Shown here one piece after another: positions 57,438 to 64,000 of a DNA stretch of 64,000 nucleotides. The stretch is from contig NZ_BAUW01000007.1 in assembly GCF_000517385.1 (NCBI RefSeq), positions 1 through 64,000 on the forward strand, written 5' to 3'. The DNA comes from Mesobacillus boroniphilus JCM 21738 (GTDB lineage Bacteria; Bacillota; Bacilli; Bacillales; Cytobacillaceae). Every line of letters begins with the position of its first letter. The first letter of the stretch is position 1. The translations under genes and the position numbers were made by a program. Under the pieces are notes generated by a model. That model saw only the letters and a program-made list of their open reading frames with translations, had not been told where the DNA came from and did not search any database.

Positions 57438-58403
57438 TTATCTCTCCCTCGTCACTATTTGGAATGGCCCGTTACCAACTTCAAGCGTTTTTTCGATGCT
57501 TAAACTTTCCGGGTCAATTATATACACTTCGTTGCTGTCGTACCCAGCAACAATAAGCTTATTGGCAAAGAAATCAATTTCGAATGGATTCGCACCTACC
57601 TTTAAAGAACCCTTCTTTGTTCCATCCTCTGCCAATTTATATAGCATATTCGATCCATGGCTCAGGACGAATATATCATCTTCATCCTTTGTGAAATCCA
57701 CTGGCATAACAGGCGCAGAAATCTCTTTTATTAAACGTCCATCATTAATGTCGTAAATGTGAATCAGCTCTTCAACTTCAGTTCCCTTTCCGTGCCCGCC
57801 AATCCATAGCTCATCTTTCTCCCTGCACATTAGTGCTCCGGCTGCTGCAGGATGGATCTCAAACCCTGGAAGCCGCTCTTTATTTTCCAGGTCGACTATG
57901 CTCAGCATTTCTTGATTATAACTGATCGCATAGAGTTTTTTCTCAGCCTCCAGAAGTGTCAACGGCTCATTTTCTACCCTAACTTCATCCACTTCTGTCC
58001 CACCGATATCGAAAAAACGGACACTGTCCCTTTCCTGGTCTGCGAAAGCAATTTGGGTTCCATCCATGACTAATAATGCGTTTACGATTCCCTCTCCAGT
58101 TTTCCAGGACTCAATCTTCTTCCCTTTGCTTAATGAGTATAAGTCAGCAGTACTCAAAGCCTTTCCATAAAGCAATATCGTATCCTTATCAGGAAGGATC
58201 AGTCCTCCGATGTAAGGGCGGTCTACATCCCAGTCAGGTAATTTCTCACCCTTTTCCATATCATAGAATGAAATTGTCATTTCCTTGATATTTATCGTAG
58301 ATATAATAGAAGAATCTTTTCGTATAGGCTCAAAAGATTCAAAAGAGCAGGCAGATAATAAAACAGTGAAAGTCGTTGCGGCAATTAGATAAATCAACTT
58401 CAT
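57438..58403 (-). CDS. beta-propeller lipoprotein, YncE-like
   Basis: A 321-aa secreted lipoprotein (lipobox LLSAC, residues 15-19) with repeated four-stranded blade patterns (VRFFDIGGTEVDEVRVEN, LHIYDINDGRLIKEI type, EVYIIDPESLSIEKTLEVG). It resembles YncE/YVTN-type seven-bladed propellers. Being first in the operon directly before the response regulator and kinase, it may be a sensory accessory or target of the two-component system. Start MKLIYLIAATTF is preceded by AAGGAG. Confidence 0.85.
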   Translation of the reverse strand: MKLIYLIAATTFTVLLSACSFESFEPIRKDSSIISTINIKEMTISFYDMEKGEKLPDWDVDRPYIGGLILPDKDTILLYGKALSTADLYSLSKGKKIESWKTGEGIVNALLVMDGTQIAFADQERDSVRFFDIGGTEVDEVRVENEPLTLLEAEKKLYAISYNQEMLSIVDLENKERLPGFEIHPAAAGALMCREKDELWIGGHGKGTEVEELIHIYDINDGRLIKEISAPVMPVDFTKDEDDIFVLSHGSNMLYKLAEDGTKKGSLKVGANPFEIDFFANKLIVAGYDSNEVYIIDPESLSIEKTLEVGNGPFQIVTRER

Positions 58404-58511
58404 AATTTACTCCTTTTCTTTCACAAGTATCTCATAATATTATATCTCTAATTTGTGATAATTCTATGAAATCGAGCTAGAGGGGGTATCTTTTATCAGC
58501 TATCTCGGTTA

Positions 58512-58548
58512 AAAAGAAAAAACTTGCCGCCATTCTGGCGACAAGTAA
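58512..58548 (-). terminator. terminator
   Basis: Minus-strand ACTTGTCGCCAG/TGGCGGCAAGT stem followed by TTTTTTC after the gene at 58564. Confidence 0.85.
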
Positions 58549-58563
58549 TTTAGTATGTAAATG

Positions 58564-58848
58564 TTATTTTAATATTATTGCCTTTTTAACGGCTATTTCT
58601 TTCAGTTCTTCAGCAAGCACTTCTAGTTCCCATGGACTATCTGATTCAATAAGGAGTTCGTTAGGTTTCATGCTGATTTTAAAATAAGATTCATGGAAAC
58701 CCCCACTGAACTCAATTTGCCCCTGGGATACTATGCAACGATTGTCATGATTCTCAATCCAGCATCCCTTAACCAACAATTCATGGATAACTTCGACATG
58801 AACATTTTCTCTAACAAGTTCCAACTCCACGCGGCTTAAACCAGACAT
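58564..58848 (-). CDS. small hypothetical protein
   Basis: A 94-aa soluble protein starting MSGLSRVELELVRENVHVEV behind AAGGAGG. Residues suggest a compact alpha/beta fold; no family recognised. Monocistronic. Confidence 0.7.
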   Translation of the reverse strand: MSGLSRVELELVRENVHVEVIHELLVKGCWIENHDNRCIVSQGQIEFSGGFHESYFKISMKPNELLIESDSPWELEVLAEELKEIAVKKAIILK

Positions 58849-58987
58849 CAGAATTCCTCCTTGTTACTAATTGTCGAAATATTCTTTTCATTAATAGTGT
58901 ACGAATTAATCTCTAAACAAGCAAGCATATTTCGACATTTTCTGGATAAAACCTTCAGTATATAATGAGGCCACCGAACATTTTGTG

Positions 58988-59022
58988 CAAAAAAAGAGAC
59001 GGCGAGCGCCATCTCTTTTGAG
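58988..59022 (-). terminator. terminator of the rhodanese cluster
   Basis: Minus-strand AAAGAGATGGCG/CGCCGTCTCTTT hairpin followed by TTTT. Confidence 0.88.
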
Positions 59023-59023
59023 A

Positions 59024-59317
59024 TTATTCAGTTGGACCTTGCCATGCCATCATGCCGCCTTGCATGTTGATTACATTATAGCCGTAGTACTCAAGGAATT
59101 GAGTGGCTCTAGAACTGCGGCCACCTGAACGGCAGACCACTACATAAGTTTTGTTTTTGTCCAATTCATTCATCCTGAATTCAAGCAGTCCTAGTGGAAT
59201 ATGCATTGCTCCCGGAATTTTACCTTGTGCTACTTCACTTACTTCACGAACATCTACAACTTCGAATTCATTCGAGCCCAATCCTTTTTGTACTTCTGTT
59301 GGTGTCATCTGGCGCAT
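59024..59317 (-). CDS. rhodanese sulfurtransferase, single domain
   Basis: A 97-aa cytosolic rhodanese. DVREVSEVAQGKIPGA and the active-site loop CRSGGRSS with the catalytic cysteine are present. It transfers sulfane sulfur as a cysteine persulfide. It lies 22 nt after a membrane-anchored rhodanese and belongs to the cstR-associated cluster. Confidence 0.92.
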   Translation of the reverse strand: MRQMTPTEVQKGLGSNEFEVVDVREVSEVAQGKIPGAMHIPLGLLEFRMNELDKNKTYVVVCRSGGRSSRATQFLEYYGYNVINMQGGMMAWQGPTE

Positions 59318-59339
59318 TTCAATTTCCTCCCCATTCTAA

Positions 59340-59705
59340 TTACCAGGCGCTCATGCCGCCCTTTACATTAGTAACATTATTAAATCCTGCTTTTTTCAAT
59401 AACTTGCTTGCCTGGCTGCTGCGCATGCCGCTCTGGCAAATGACAACTACATCTTTATCCTGCGAAAGTTCTCCTGTGCGGTTGGCAAGCTGTTGAAGAG
59501 GGATATTCTTGAATCCTTTGATGTGATTCCCTTTATATTCTCCTGGGGTCCTAACATCCACGTATTGCACCCCAGCTTTCTTTGTTTTCATCATTTCACC
59601 TAGTTGTGCTGTCGTGATTTGATTTACTCCCTTAGTTGGAGCGAAACGGCTCCATAAGAAAGCTACAGCGAGAACGACAATTAATACATTAATTACTACA
59701 TCCAT
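59340..59705 (-). CDS. membrane-anchored rhodanese
   Basis: A 121-aa protein with an N-terminal membrane helix (DVVINVLIVVLAVAFLW) and a rhodanese domain (VQYVDVRTPGEYKGNHIKG, active loop CQSGMRSSQA). Start at 59705 has AGAGGTG at 8 nt; the longer frame to 59726 is unlikely. A CstR-type operator lies 70 bp upstream. Confidence 0.9.
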   Translation of the reverse strand: MDVVINVLIVVLAVAFLWSRFAPTKGVNQITTAQLGEMMKTKKAGVQYVDVRTPGEYKGNHIKGFKNIPLQQLANRTGELSQDKDVVVICQSGMRSSQASKLLKKAGFNNVTNVKGGMSAW

Positions 59706-59774
59706 CCGTATGCACCTCTTTATCATTTTAGTTACTCATGATCTTTGACGGGAGGGAATCTTGATTATCCCTTT

Positions 59775-59790
59775 ATACTCATATGGGTAT
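59775..59790. promoter_or_regulatory. CstR/CsoR-type operator
   Basis: ATACTCATATGGGTAT, one mismatch from the perfect ATACCC...GGGTAT palindrome at 12825-12840, in the promoter region of the rhodanese genes. Confidence 0.65.
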
Positions 59791-59831
59791 TTTAAGCGAC
59801 AAAAAATACCTTGTCAAGAATAGAAATCATA

Positions 59832-60095
59832 TTATTTTCTGCTCTTGACAAGTAATTCTACAGCATCATTTACTGCCTGTGAAGTTTCTCTTCCTTCTTG
59901 CAAATCGTTAATTAGGCATTGTTCGAGATTCTTGCTGACAACCAAAGCAATAGTACGGTCAACTGCAGAACGGATAGCAGATAATTGGGTCACGACGGAC
60001 TTGCATTCTTCCTGTTCTTCAAGCAGCCGGATGCTGCCCCTAACCTGTCCTTCGATTCTTTTCAGACGATTGACAATTTCCTTATTGTACTCCAC
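59832..60095 (-). CDS. cstR: CsoR/CstR-family persulfide-sensing repressor
   Basis: An 87-aa DUF156 all-helical repressor. It has Cys31 and Cys60 in exactly the positions of Staphylococcus aureus CstR, and Asn56 where copper-sensing CsoR has the ligand histidine. This favours persulfide sensing over copper sensing. The N-terminal basic pattern NRLKRIEGQVRG is the DNA-contact signature. Rhodanese genes on both sides and three operator-like sites support a CstR regulon. Confidence 0.88.
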   Translation of the reverse strand: MEYNKEIVNRLKRIEGQVRGSIRLLEEQEECKSVVTQLSAIRSAVDRTIALVVSKNLEQCLINDLQEGRETSQAVNDAVELLVKSRK

Positions 60096-60106
60096 CTTGC
60101 CACCTC

Positions 60107-60433
60107 CTATTGTGATGGACCAGTAATGGTATATCCTGTAACATTGTAACCATATTTTTTAAGCAATCTTGCACCAAAGTTCTTTTCCAATTCATTTGAG
60201 GCAATAATGACAATATGCCTATTCGGAATTTCTTTAATATATCGTTTTAAATACCCGCAAGGAATGTTGATTGCGCCATTTACTGGATTTTTCGCAGAAT
60301 CTTGGTAATCTCTAAGATCGACAAATACTGCATCCTTCTCAAAATCTTTTACTGCAGGCAGATTTCTTACTGGAACATAGCGGTTGAAAATTAAAGTGAC
60401 CAAAAGGAGACTGATGATTAAACTTGTGAGCAA
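60107..60433 (-). CDS. rhodanese-like membrane protein lacking the catalytic cysteine
   Basis: A 108-aa protein with an N-terminal membrane helix (TSLIISLLLVTLIFN) and a rhodanese fold (AVFVDLRDYQDSAKNPVNG, GARLLKKYGYNVTGY). At the active-site position it reads IIASNELEKN without cysteine, so it cannot be a normal sulfurtransferase. It precedes cstR by 11 nt and is probably cotranscribed. Confidence 0.82.
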   Translation of the reverse strand: MLTSLIISLLLVTLIFNRYVPVRNLPAVKDFEKDAVFVDLRDYQDSAKNPVNGAINIPCGYLKRYIKEIPNRHIVIIASNELEKNFGARLLKKYGYNVTGYTITGPSQ

Positions 60434-60489
60434 CTACTCTTCACCTCTTGTTATGTCTTGTTCATTACTGAACTTACAATATAAATAAT

Positions 60490-60505
60490 ATACCATAAGG
60501 GGTAT
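60490..60505. promoter_or_regulatory. CstR/CsoR-type operator
   Basis: ATACCATAAGGGGTAT lies about 57 bp before the start of the rhodanese-like gene. The right half GGGGTAT matches the other two sites; the left half differs at one base. Confidence 0.65.
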
Positions 60506-60551
60506 AAAATCAATAGATAAAAATAATATTCTTTAACCTTTTCAGTAACAC

Positions 60552-60585
60552 ACAAAAAAGAAGCAAGGATTCCTTCCTTCTTTAA
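60552..60585 (-). terminator. terminator
   Basis: Minus-strand AAGAAGGAAGGA/TCCTTGCTTCTT hairpin with TTTT, 65 nt after the stop at 60651. Confidence 0.75.
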
Positions 60586-60650
60586 TAATTTTATATCCTT
60601 TTGTCATCTCACACACCAATATAAAAATGCCAATTCAGCGTGGTCGATAA

Positions 60651-60935
60651 TTACTTCCCTGCTTCATCCTGGATTGCTTCAACCAGTTCCATATGCAACT
60701 GTAACAACAAGATTTTACTTTCATTTGATAGGGAGGCTTCTAAAATTCTTTTTGTGGCAAGGTAGTATTTTTCCATTAATGTCCTTCTTGCTCTAGGATG
60801 GGAATTTTCATCCTTCAAATCTCTTTGTATTGCTTCCCTTAGAATGTTCTCTGATGACTGGTCAGATTGAAGTTTTCGATTGTTCCATAAAGTCCTGTAC
60901 TCATCTAGAATCTTTTCATAATCCATTGCAAGCAT
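60651..60935 (-). CDS. small helical hypothetical protein
   Basis: A 94-aa charged, all-helical protein (MDYEKILDEYRTLWNNRKLQ). GGAGG lies 7 nt before the ATG at 60935. No family recognised. Confidence 0.7.
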   Translation of the reverse strand: MLAMDYEKILDEYRTLWNNRKLQSDQSSENILREAIQRDLKDENSHPRARRTLMEKYYLATKRILEASLSNESKILLLQLHMELVEAIQDEAGK

Positions 60936-61044
60936 CCTTATGCCTCCTGCAGATAATAACTAGGTCAAACCCTCACTAGTATATTTACATATTTTAAGCA
61001 GACAATGCAAAAAATAAGTTAAATTACTTTAAAGGAGAATAGCT

Positions 61045-61284
61045 ATGAGCAAACCATATCGATGCCCTAACTGTAAGACTAACAGGACAAGATTCAATAT
61101 GATCTCCCAAGTACCGCAGCCTGTAAAATTAAATCCCCAATCTGGCGAAATAGTGGAGCAGTATTCAAACGACCAGCTTGAACCTTTTCATCTTCCATAC
61201 AAAGGCCCAGAGCTGAAAATCCAATGCGCAGCCTGCGGATTGGTAGAGGATGAAAAAACCTTTGCCAAATTTGGTGAAAGTTAA
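61045..61284 (+). CDS. small zinc-ribbon protein
   Basis: A 79-aa protein with two cysteine pairs (CPNCKTN near residue 7 and CAAC near residue 60), a probable zinc ribbon. RBS AAAGGAG precedes ATG. Function not known. Confidence 0.75.
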   Translation: MSKPYRCPNCKTNRTRFNMISQVPQPVKLNPQSGEIVEQYSNDQLEPFHLPYKGPELKIQCAACGLVEDEKTFAKFGES

Positions 61285-61300
61285 GGATCATTTCACAACA

Positions 61301-61334
61301 TACAAAAAGCTTGAGATTTTCTCAAGCTTTTTAT
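61301..61334. terminator. bidirectional terminator
   Basis: AAAAAGCTTGAGA/TCTCAAGCTTTTT stem between convergent genes. Confidence 0.88.
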
Positions 61335-61338
61335 TTGC

Positions 61339-62163
61339 TTAACTTAATCCAATTTCTTCAAAGAAATTTATTGAATCCACTCTCCATTGTTCATTAGGCA
61401 TGAATCTCACCAGGATGACTTCACCGTTAAAAGTCTTGCCGCCGATCCCTTTGAGCTGCAAATTAAGCTCAACTGGAACGGTAAGGCTTAACTGATCTCC
61501 CACATCCTCGGCAGGCAGAACTTCCATCCGGGAAATCCTGATATTATCAATTTTAGGCAGCAGCTTTTCCCACTCAAGGTCTTGAAGTGAGATCATGTAA
61601 ACGATGTTTCGATCCTGTTGTTTTAACCCTGCAATATATGCATTGACCAAATCGTACGGGTCCGTTTGTTCCAGGTATTTTTCGAGCTTCCCTGCTGACT
61701 TTAGAATCATAAGTTTATGGGATAGATCCATGAAGTTCGTCCTGTGGGTCGTGCTCCCATAAAAATGGATGCAGAAATGTCCAGGAAAGTTATTTTTCAA
61801 GGCTCCGCCTCCGTGTGGCATTCCATGCATTGAGGCCGCGATTTTCTCATCTTCAGAGATGACGATAATCGCTCTGCGCTTCCAGCTCCACTTCCCATTA
61901 TAAATCTTCTTCATGATTGCGGTATCTTTTGGAGTTAACGGCTGGACATCCGCATGGTTGCTTCCCGCCCTCCTTTGTACCTGAAATTCCAACCCTGTTT
62001 CCAAATCGACCACTGTGAATTTGGTGTACCTGGGCAGAATTTCATTAACCTCTTCCCACTGTGTCATTTTGATTTGGGTTTTCGGATTCTTCTTGGCTTC
62101 TATGTTATTTCCAGTGAAGGCAAGAAGAACAATGGTTATTATCATAATTTTCATTGTGTGCAT
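61339..62163 (-). CDS. secreted protein with a GHFCIHF motif, function uncertain
   Basis: A 274-aa exported protein (signal peptide residues 1-23, MKIMIITIVLLAFTG). The central segment contains MHGMPHGGG, then NNFPGHFCIHFYGSTTHRT, with conserved His and Cys that recall active-site patterns of L,D-transpeptidase-like or other cell-wall enzymes; I cannot place it firmly. The C-terminal part resembles an SCP/YhcN-type beta domain with VRFMPNEQWRVDSI. Start has GAGATGA upstream. Confidence 0.6.
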   Translation of the reverse strand: MHTMKIMIITIVLLAFTGNNIEAKKNPKTQIKMTQWEEVNEILPRYTKFTVVDLETGLEFQVQRRAGSNHADVQPLTPKDTAIMKKIYNGKWSWKRRAIIVISEDEKIAASMHGMPHGGGALKNNFPGHFCIHFYGSTTHRTNFMDLSHKLMILKSAGKLEKYLEQTDPYDLVNAYIAGLKQQDRNIVYMISLQDLEWEKLLPKIDNIRISRMEVLPAEDVGDQLSLTVPVELNLQLKGIGGKTFNGEVILVRFMPNEQWRVDSINFFEEIGLS

Positions 62164-62286
62164 TCAAATCATCTCTTTTTTTCGGCTTAGGTCACGGATT
62201 CAATCTTGAAGAATAGAATAATGCTTCATGAAAGTTTTTGCTTTTTTGCTTTTTGCTATTCAGAAGTGCTCAGTTTTAAGCAAATA

Positions 62287-62311
62287 AAAACCCAGCAAAG
62301 CTGGGTAAAAG
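62287..62311 (-). terminator. terminator
   Basis: Minus-strand TTTACCCAGCTTTGCTGGGTTTTT hairpin after the stop at 62312. Confidence 0.9.
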
Positions 62312-62491
62312 TTAATCATTTCTATGGTTTTCTACATATTCCCTTGCTTTATCGATCGCGATAGGGATTGCTTTTCCATCTTCATAATGTTCTTCCTGAA
62401 CAAGCGCGTTTGCTATTTCAATAGCTTTCTCACGGACGTCAGGATCAAGGTTTTTCATTGAAGCAGGATAATCATTCTTTATCCAAGGCAT
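62312..62491 (-). CDS. small DUF2188/YdaT-like protein
   Basis: A 59-aa protein starting MPWIKNDYPASMKNLDPDVR and carrying AIPIAIDKAREY. This is the pattern of a widespread small Bacillus protein annotated as YdaT/ChaB-like; function unknown. ATG at 62491 has AAAGGATG at 5 nt; the upstream ATG overlaps that site. Confidence 0.75.
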   Translation of the reverse strand: MPWIKNDYPASMKNLDPDVREKAIEIANALVQEEHYEDGKAIPIAIDKAREYVENHRND

Positions 62492-62556
62492 TTTCTTCAT
62501 CCTTTCCATCGAAGATATTCATTTTGTTACCCTATGTCCAGCAATTGAAAACAGAC

Positions 62557-63471
62557 TTACTTTTCCAGCTTCTTCAGCTGCTGTTCAAGCTGGATCCAGT
62601 CAGTTACCTGGCCGATGAAAACGAGATTGAGCGGCATTTTCATATATTCCTTCATATATAATGGCATTCCATACGAATACTGGAAGAGGTCCGGATATTG
62701 AGAATGGTCAAATAATACATATCCTTTTATCCGGTATATGGAATCCGGCAGCGACCTTAAAAAACCTTCAAAATCTTTCTGGCTGACAGCCCCCTGGAAT
62801 TGATGCACAAACGTGCTTAGTCTCAGATCTGCCTGAACATGCGCTCCCGCACTTTTAACTTTTTGGGTATGTGCCAATCCCTCCAGCAGTTTAATGGGCA
62901 CTTTCGAATAGGTGCTCAAAATACATTTTGCTTGAGAATTTAAGCCTTGAATGTCAATACTGATTTTTGCCTGCTCTGATTCATTGAGCAGATCTGATTT
63001 ATTGACGATGATAAGGTCAGCATGCTTCACTTGCTCAAGCAAAAGCTGATGGACCTGGGGGTTTAATGACTGTCTATTGAGCCACTGCTGGCCATCTACT
63101 GTCGTAATGATTCCTTTTATCTCAAGCTTGTCTGCAAACAATGGAGAAAGGACAGCATCCAAAACTTCTACAGGATGAGCTGCACCCGTCGTTTCAATAT
63201 AAATGGCATCCAGTTCGTGATCAAATAACAATCCTTGAAGCTGGGATTCGAGCTTATCCTGAATCGTACAGCAAATACACCCTCCCAACAGCTCCTTTAA
63301 AGGAACATCTTTGTCAACGGCATCTGAATCAATCGATACCCTGCCCAGCTCGTTCATCATAACTGCAATATTCCGTCCGCTATTTTTTTCATGCTGTAAA
63401 ATTTGCTTAAGTAATGTTGTTTTGCCTGTGCCCAGGAAACCGGACAAAATATAAACCTCTGTTTTTTTCAT
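62557..63471 (-). CDS. CobW/YjiA/Zag-type G3E GTPase
   Basis: A 304-aa GTPase of the COG0523 group that delivers metal (often zinc) to target proteins. Walker A GFLGTGKTT, the metal-binding GGCICC motif, Walker B/switch ETTGAAHP and the NKSD base-recognition motif are all visible. The C-terminal CobW domain (RIKGYVLFDHSQYPDLFQYS) is complete. No Zur box was seen immediately upstream, so regulation is open. Confidence 0.92.
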   Translation of the reverse strand: MKKTEVYILSGFLGTGKTTLLKQILQHEKNSGRNIAVMMNELGRVSIDSDAVDKDVPLKELLGGCICCTIQDKLESQLQGLLFDHELDAIYIETTGAAHPVEVLDAVLSPLFADKLEIKGIITTVDGQQWLNRQSLNPQVHQLLLEQVKHADLIIVNKSDLLNESEQAKISIDIQGLNSQAKCILSTYSKVPIKLLEGLAHTQKVKSAGAHVQADLRLSTFVHQFQGAVSQKDFEGFLRSLPDSIYRIKGYVLFDHSQYPDLFQYSYGMPLYMKEYMKMPLNLVFIGQVTDWIQLEQQLKKLEK

Positions 63472-63505
63472 GTTCTCATCACCTTATTTTTTTCTATGTA
63501 ATATG

Positions 63506-63535
63506 GAAAATCTCCAGCAAAAGCTGGAGATTCTT
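63506..63535 (-). terminator. terminator of the ctp gene
   Basis: Minus-strand AATCTCCAGC/GCTGGAGATT then TTCC, at the stop codon of the protease gene. Confidence 0.8.
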
Positions 63536-63536
63536 T

Positions 63537-64000
63537 TTATTTATTCATTTCCTGCTTTAACACTTCTATTGCTTTCTGAATTTGTGGATCGTCATTTTTA
63601 ATCTGTTCGCGCAGAGCATTCATTAATTCAATAGTCGAGCTCCCTTTAAGGATGCCTGTTTCTTCAAGCTCTTTTGATTTTTGGAATGCCATGACAGCTT
63701 CCTTTGTCTTTTCATCATAGAAACCATCCTCACGGCCTGTTTCAAACCCTAGAGCTTTCAGCATCTTTTGTGCAGCCTTGACTTGTTCAGAAGCTGTTGA
63801 TACCTTCAGTTCAGTTTCCGGATCGATGAAAGGTAATGAGGCATATTCAGGCATTGGGACTTCATGGTCCGGCTTAATGCCTTTCTTATGAATCCAATTA
63901 CCTTTAGGAGTCAACCATTTTTCTGTCGTGAACTTCATATTCGAACCGTCTGAAAAATCCTCCGCTCTCTGGACTGTGCCTTTTCCGAATGACTTTTCGC
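63537..64000 (-). CDS. S41 C-terminal processing peptidase, CtpA/CtpB-like (3' part; 5' end outside window)
   Basis: The partial product begins EKSFGKGTVQRAEDF, the catalytic lysine region of S41 peptidases, and continues into LTPKGNWIHKKGIKPDHEV, the family's conserved end of the protease core. A C-terminal peptidoglycan-binding domain (QVKAAQKMLKALGFETGREDGFYDEKTKEAVMAF) follows, as in B. subtilis CtpB, which cleaves SpoIVFA in sporulation signalling. At least 154 residues are seen; the catalytic serine and PDZ domain lie beyond the edge. Confidence 0.9.
   Translation of the reverse strand, partial: EKSFGKGTVQRAEDFSDGSNMKFTTEKWLTPKGNWIHKKGIKPDHEVPMPEYASLPFIDPETELKVSTASEQVKAAQKMLKALGFETGREDGFYDEKTKEAVMAFQKSKELEETGILKGSSTIELMNALREQIKNDDPQIQKAIEVLKQEMNK

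Overview
The window is a low-GC, gene-dense chromosomal segment from a spore-forming Bacillaceae member (Bacillus or a close genus such as Mesobacillus). The evidence is the strong AGGAGG-type ribosome binding sites, T-box riboswitches, and best-remembered relatives that are mostly Bacillus subtilis proteins (YqjG, VmlR, YngI, OdhAB, FruRKA, YrkH, YdjO, YkoV-Ku/LigD, CstR-like repressor). I see no prophage, IS element, CRISPR array or rRNA. Most genes are housekeeping or small accessory operons.

Layout. 1-6 kb: a zinc-ribbon protein, YqjG insertase, a VmlR-type ABC-F antibiotic-resistance gene behind an attenuator-like leader, a crcB pair, an acetyltransferase. 6-13 kb: SRAP protein, an acyl-CoA synthetase/GNAT/PLP-lyase cluster, a flavoprotein and a YrkH-type rhodanese-metallo-beta-lactamase gene behind a CstR-like operator. 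13-19 kb: an Sda-like peptide, a NERD protein, a 52-bp hairpin repeat array, then odhAB. 19-22 kb: MnmH and small genes. 22-29 kb: trpEGDCFBA, driven by a good sigma-A promoter and two tandem Trp T-boxes. 29-38 kb: MOSC protein, MFS exporter, hydrolase, a LexA-box-preceded holin-like type I toxin with a probable antisense RNA, DUF2935 protein, repeats, and the fructose operon fruRKA. 38-43 kb: tRNA-Leu(CAG) between two LysE-type exporters, YdjO, another 52-bp repeat array, small genes and a truncated sulfite-oxidase-like gene. 43-49 kb: Ku and LigD (divergent), dapF, a cysteine-rich copper-storage protein and a truncated subtilase. 49-58 kb: amidohydrolase, a structured leader before a GNAT gene, SDR, Hsp20-like protein, CAP-domain protein, and a two-component system flanked by two lipoproteins. 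58-64 kb: a CstR/rhodanese sulfur cluster, small genes, a CobW-type GTPase and the 3' end of a CtpB-like protease.

A striking property is that about 27 small indels interrupt otherwise well-conserved genes (yqjG, ABC-F, crcB, odhA, trpE, trpD, trpB, fruA, fruK, ku, ligD, a histidine kinase and others). Many are loss of one G or C from a GG/CC run, and all others examined are small. Correcting them restores family-typical lengths (for example LigD 611 aa, FruK 303 aa, TrpB 400 aa). I infer unpolished sequencing or assembly errors rather than gene death and give corrected gene spans. Two genes (sulfite-oxidase-like, subtilase) lack whole ends and are called pseudogenes.

The most interesting candidates are the SOS-box holin-like toxin/antisense RNA locus (32.4-32.7 kb), a dispersed 52-bp hairpin repeat family (window start, 14.5 kb, 40.1 kb), the CstR operators that link two distant sulfur loci, the tRNA T-arm-like leader at 51.1 kb and the ABC-F leader at 2.1-2.2 kb.
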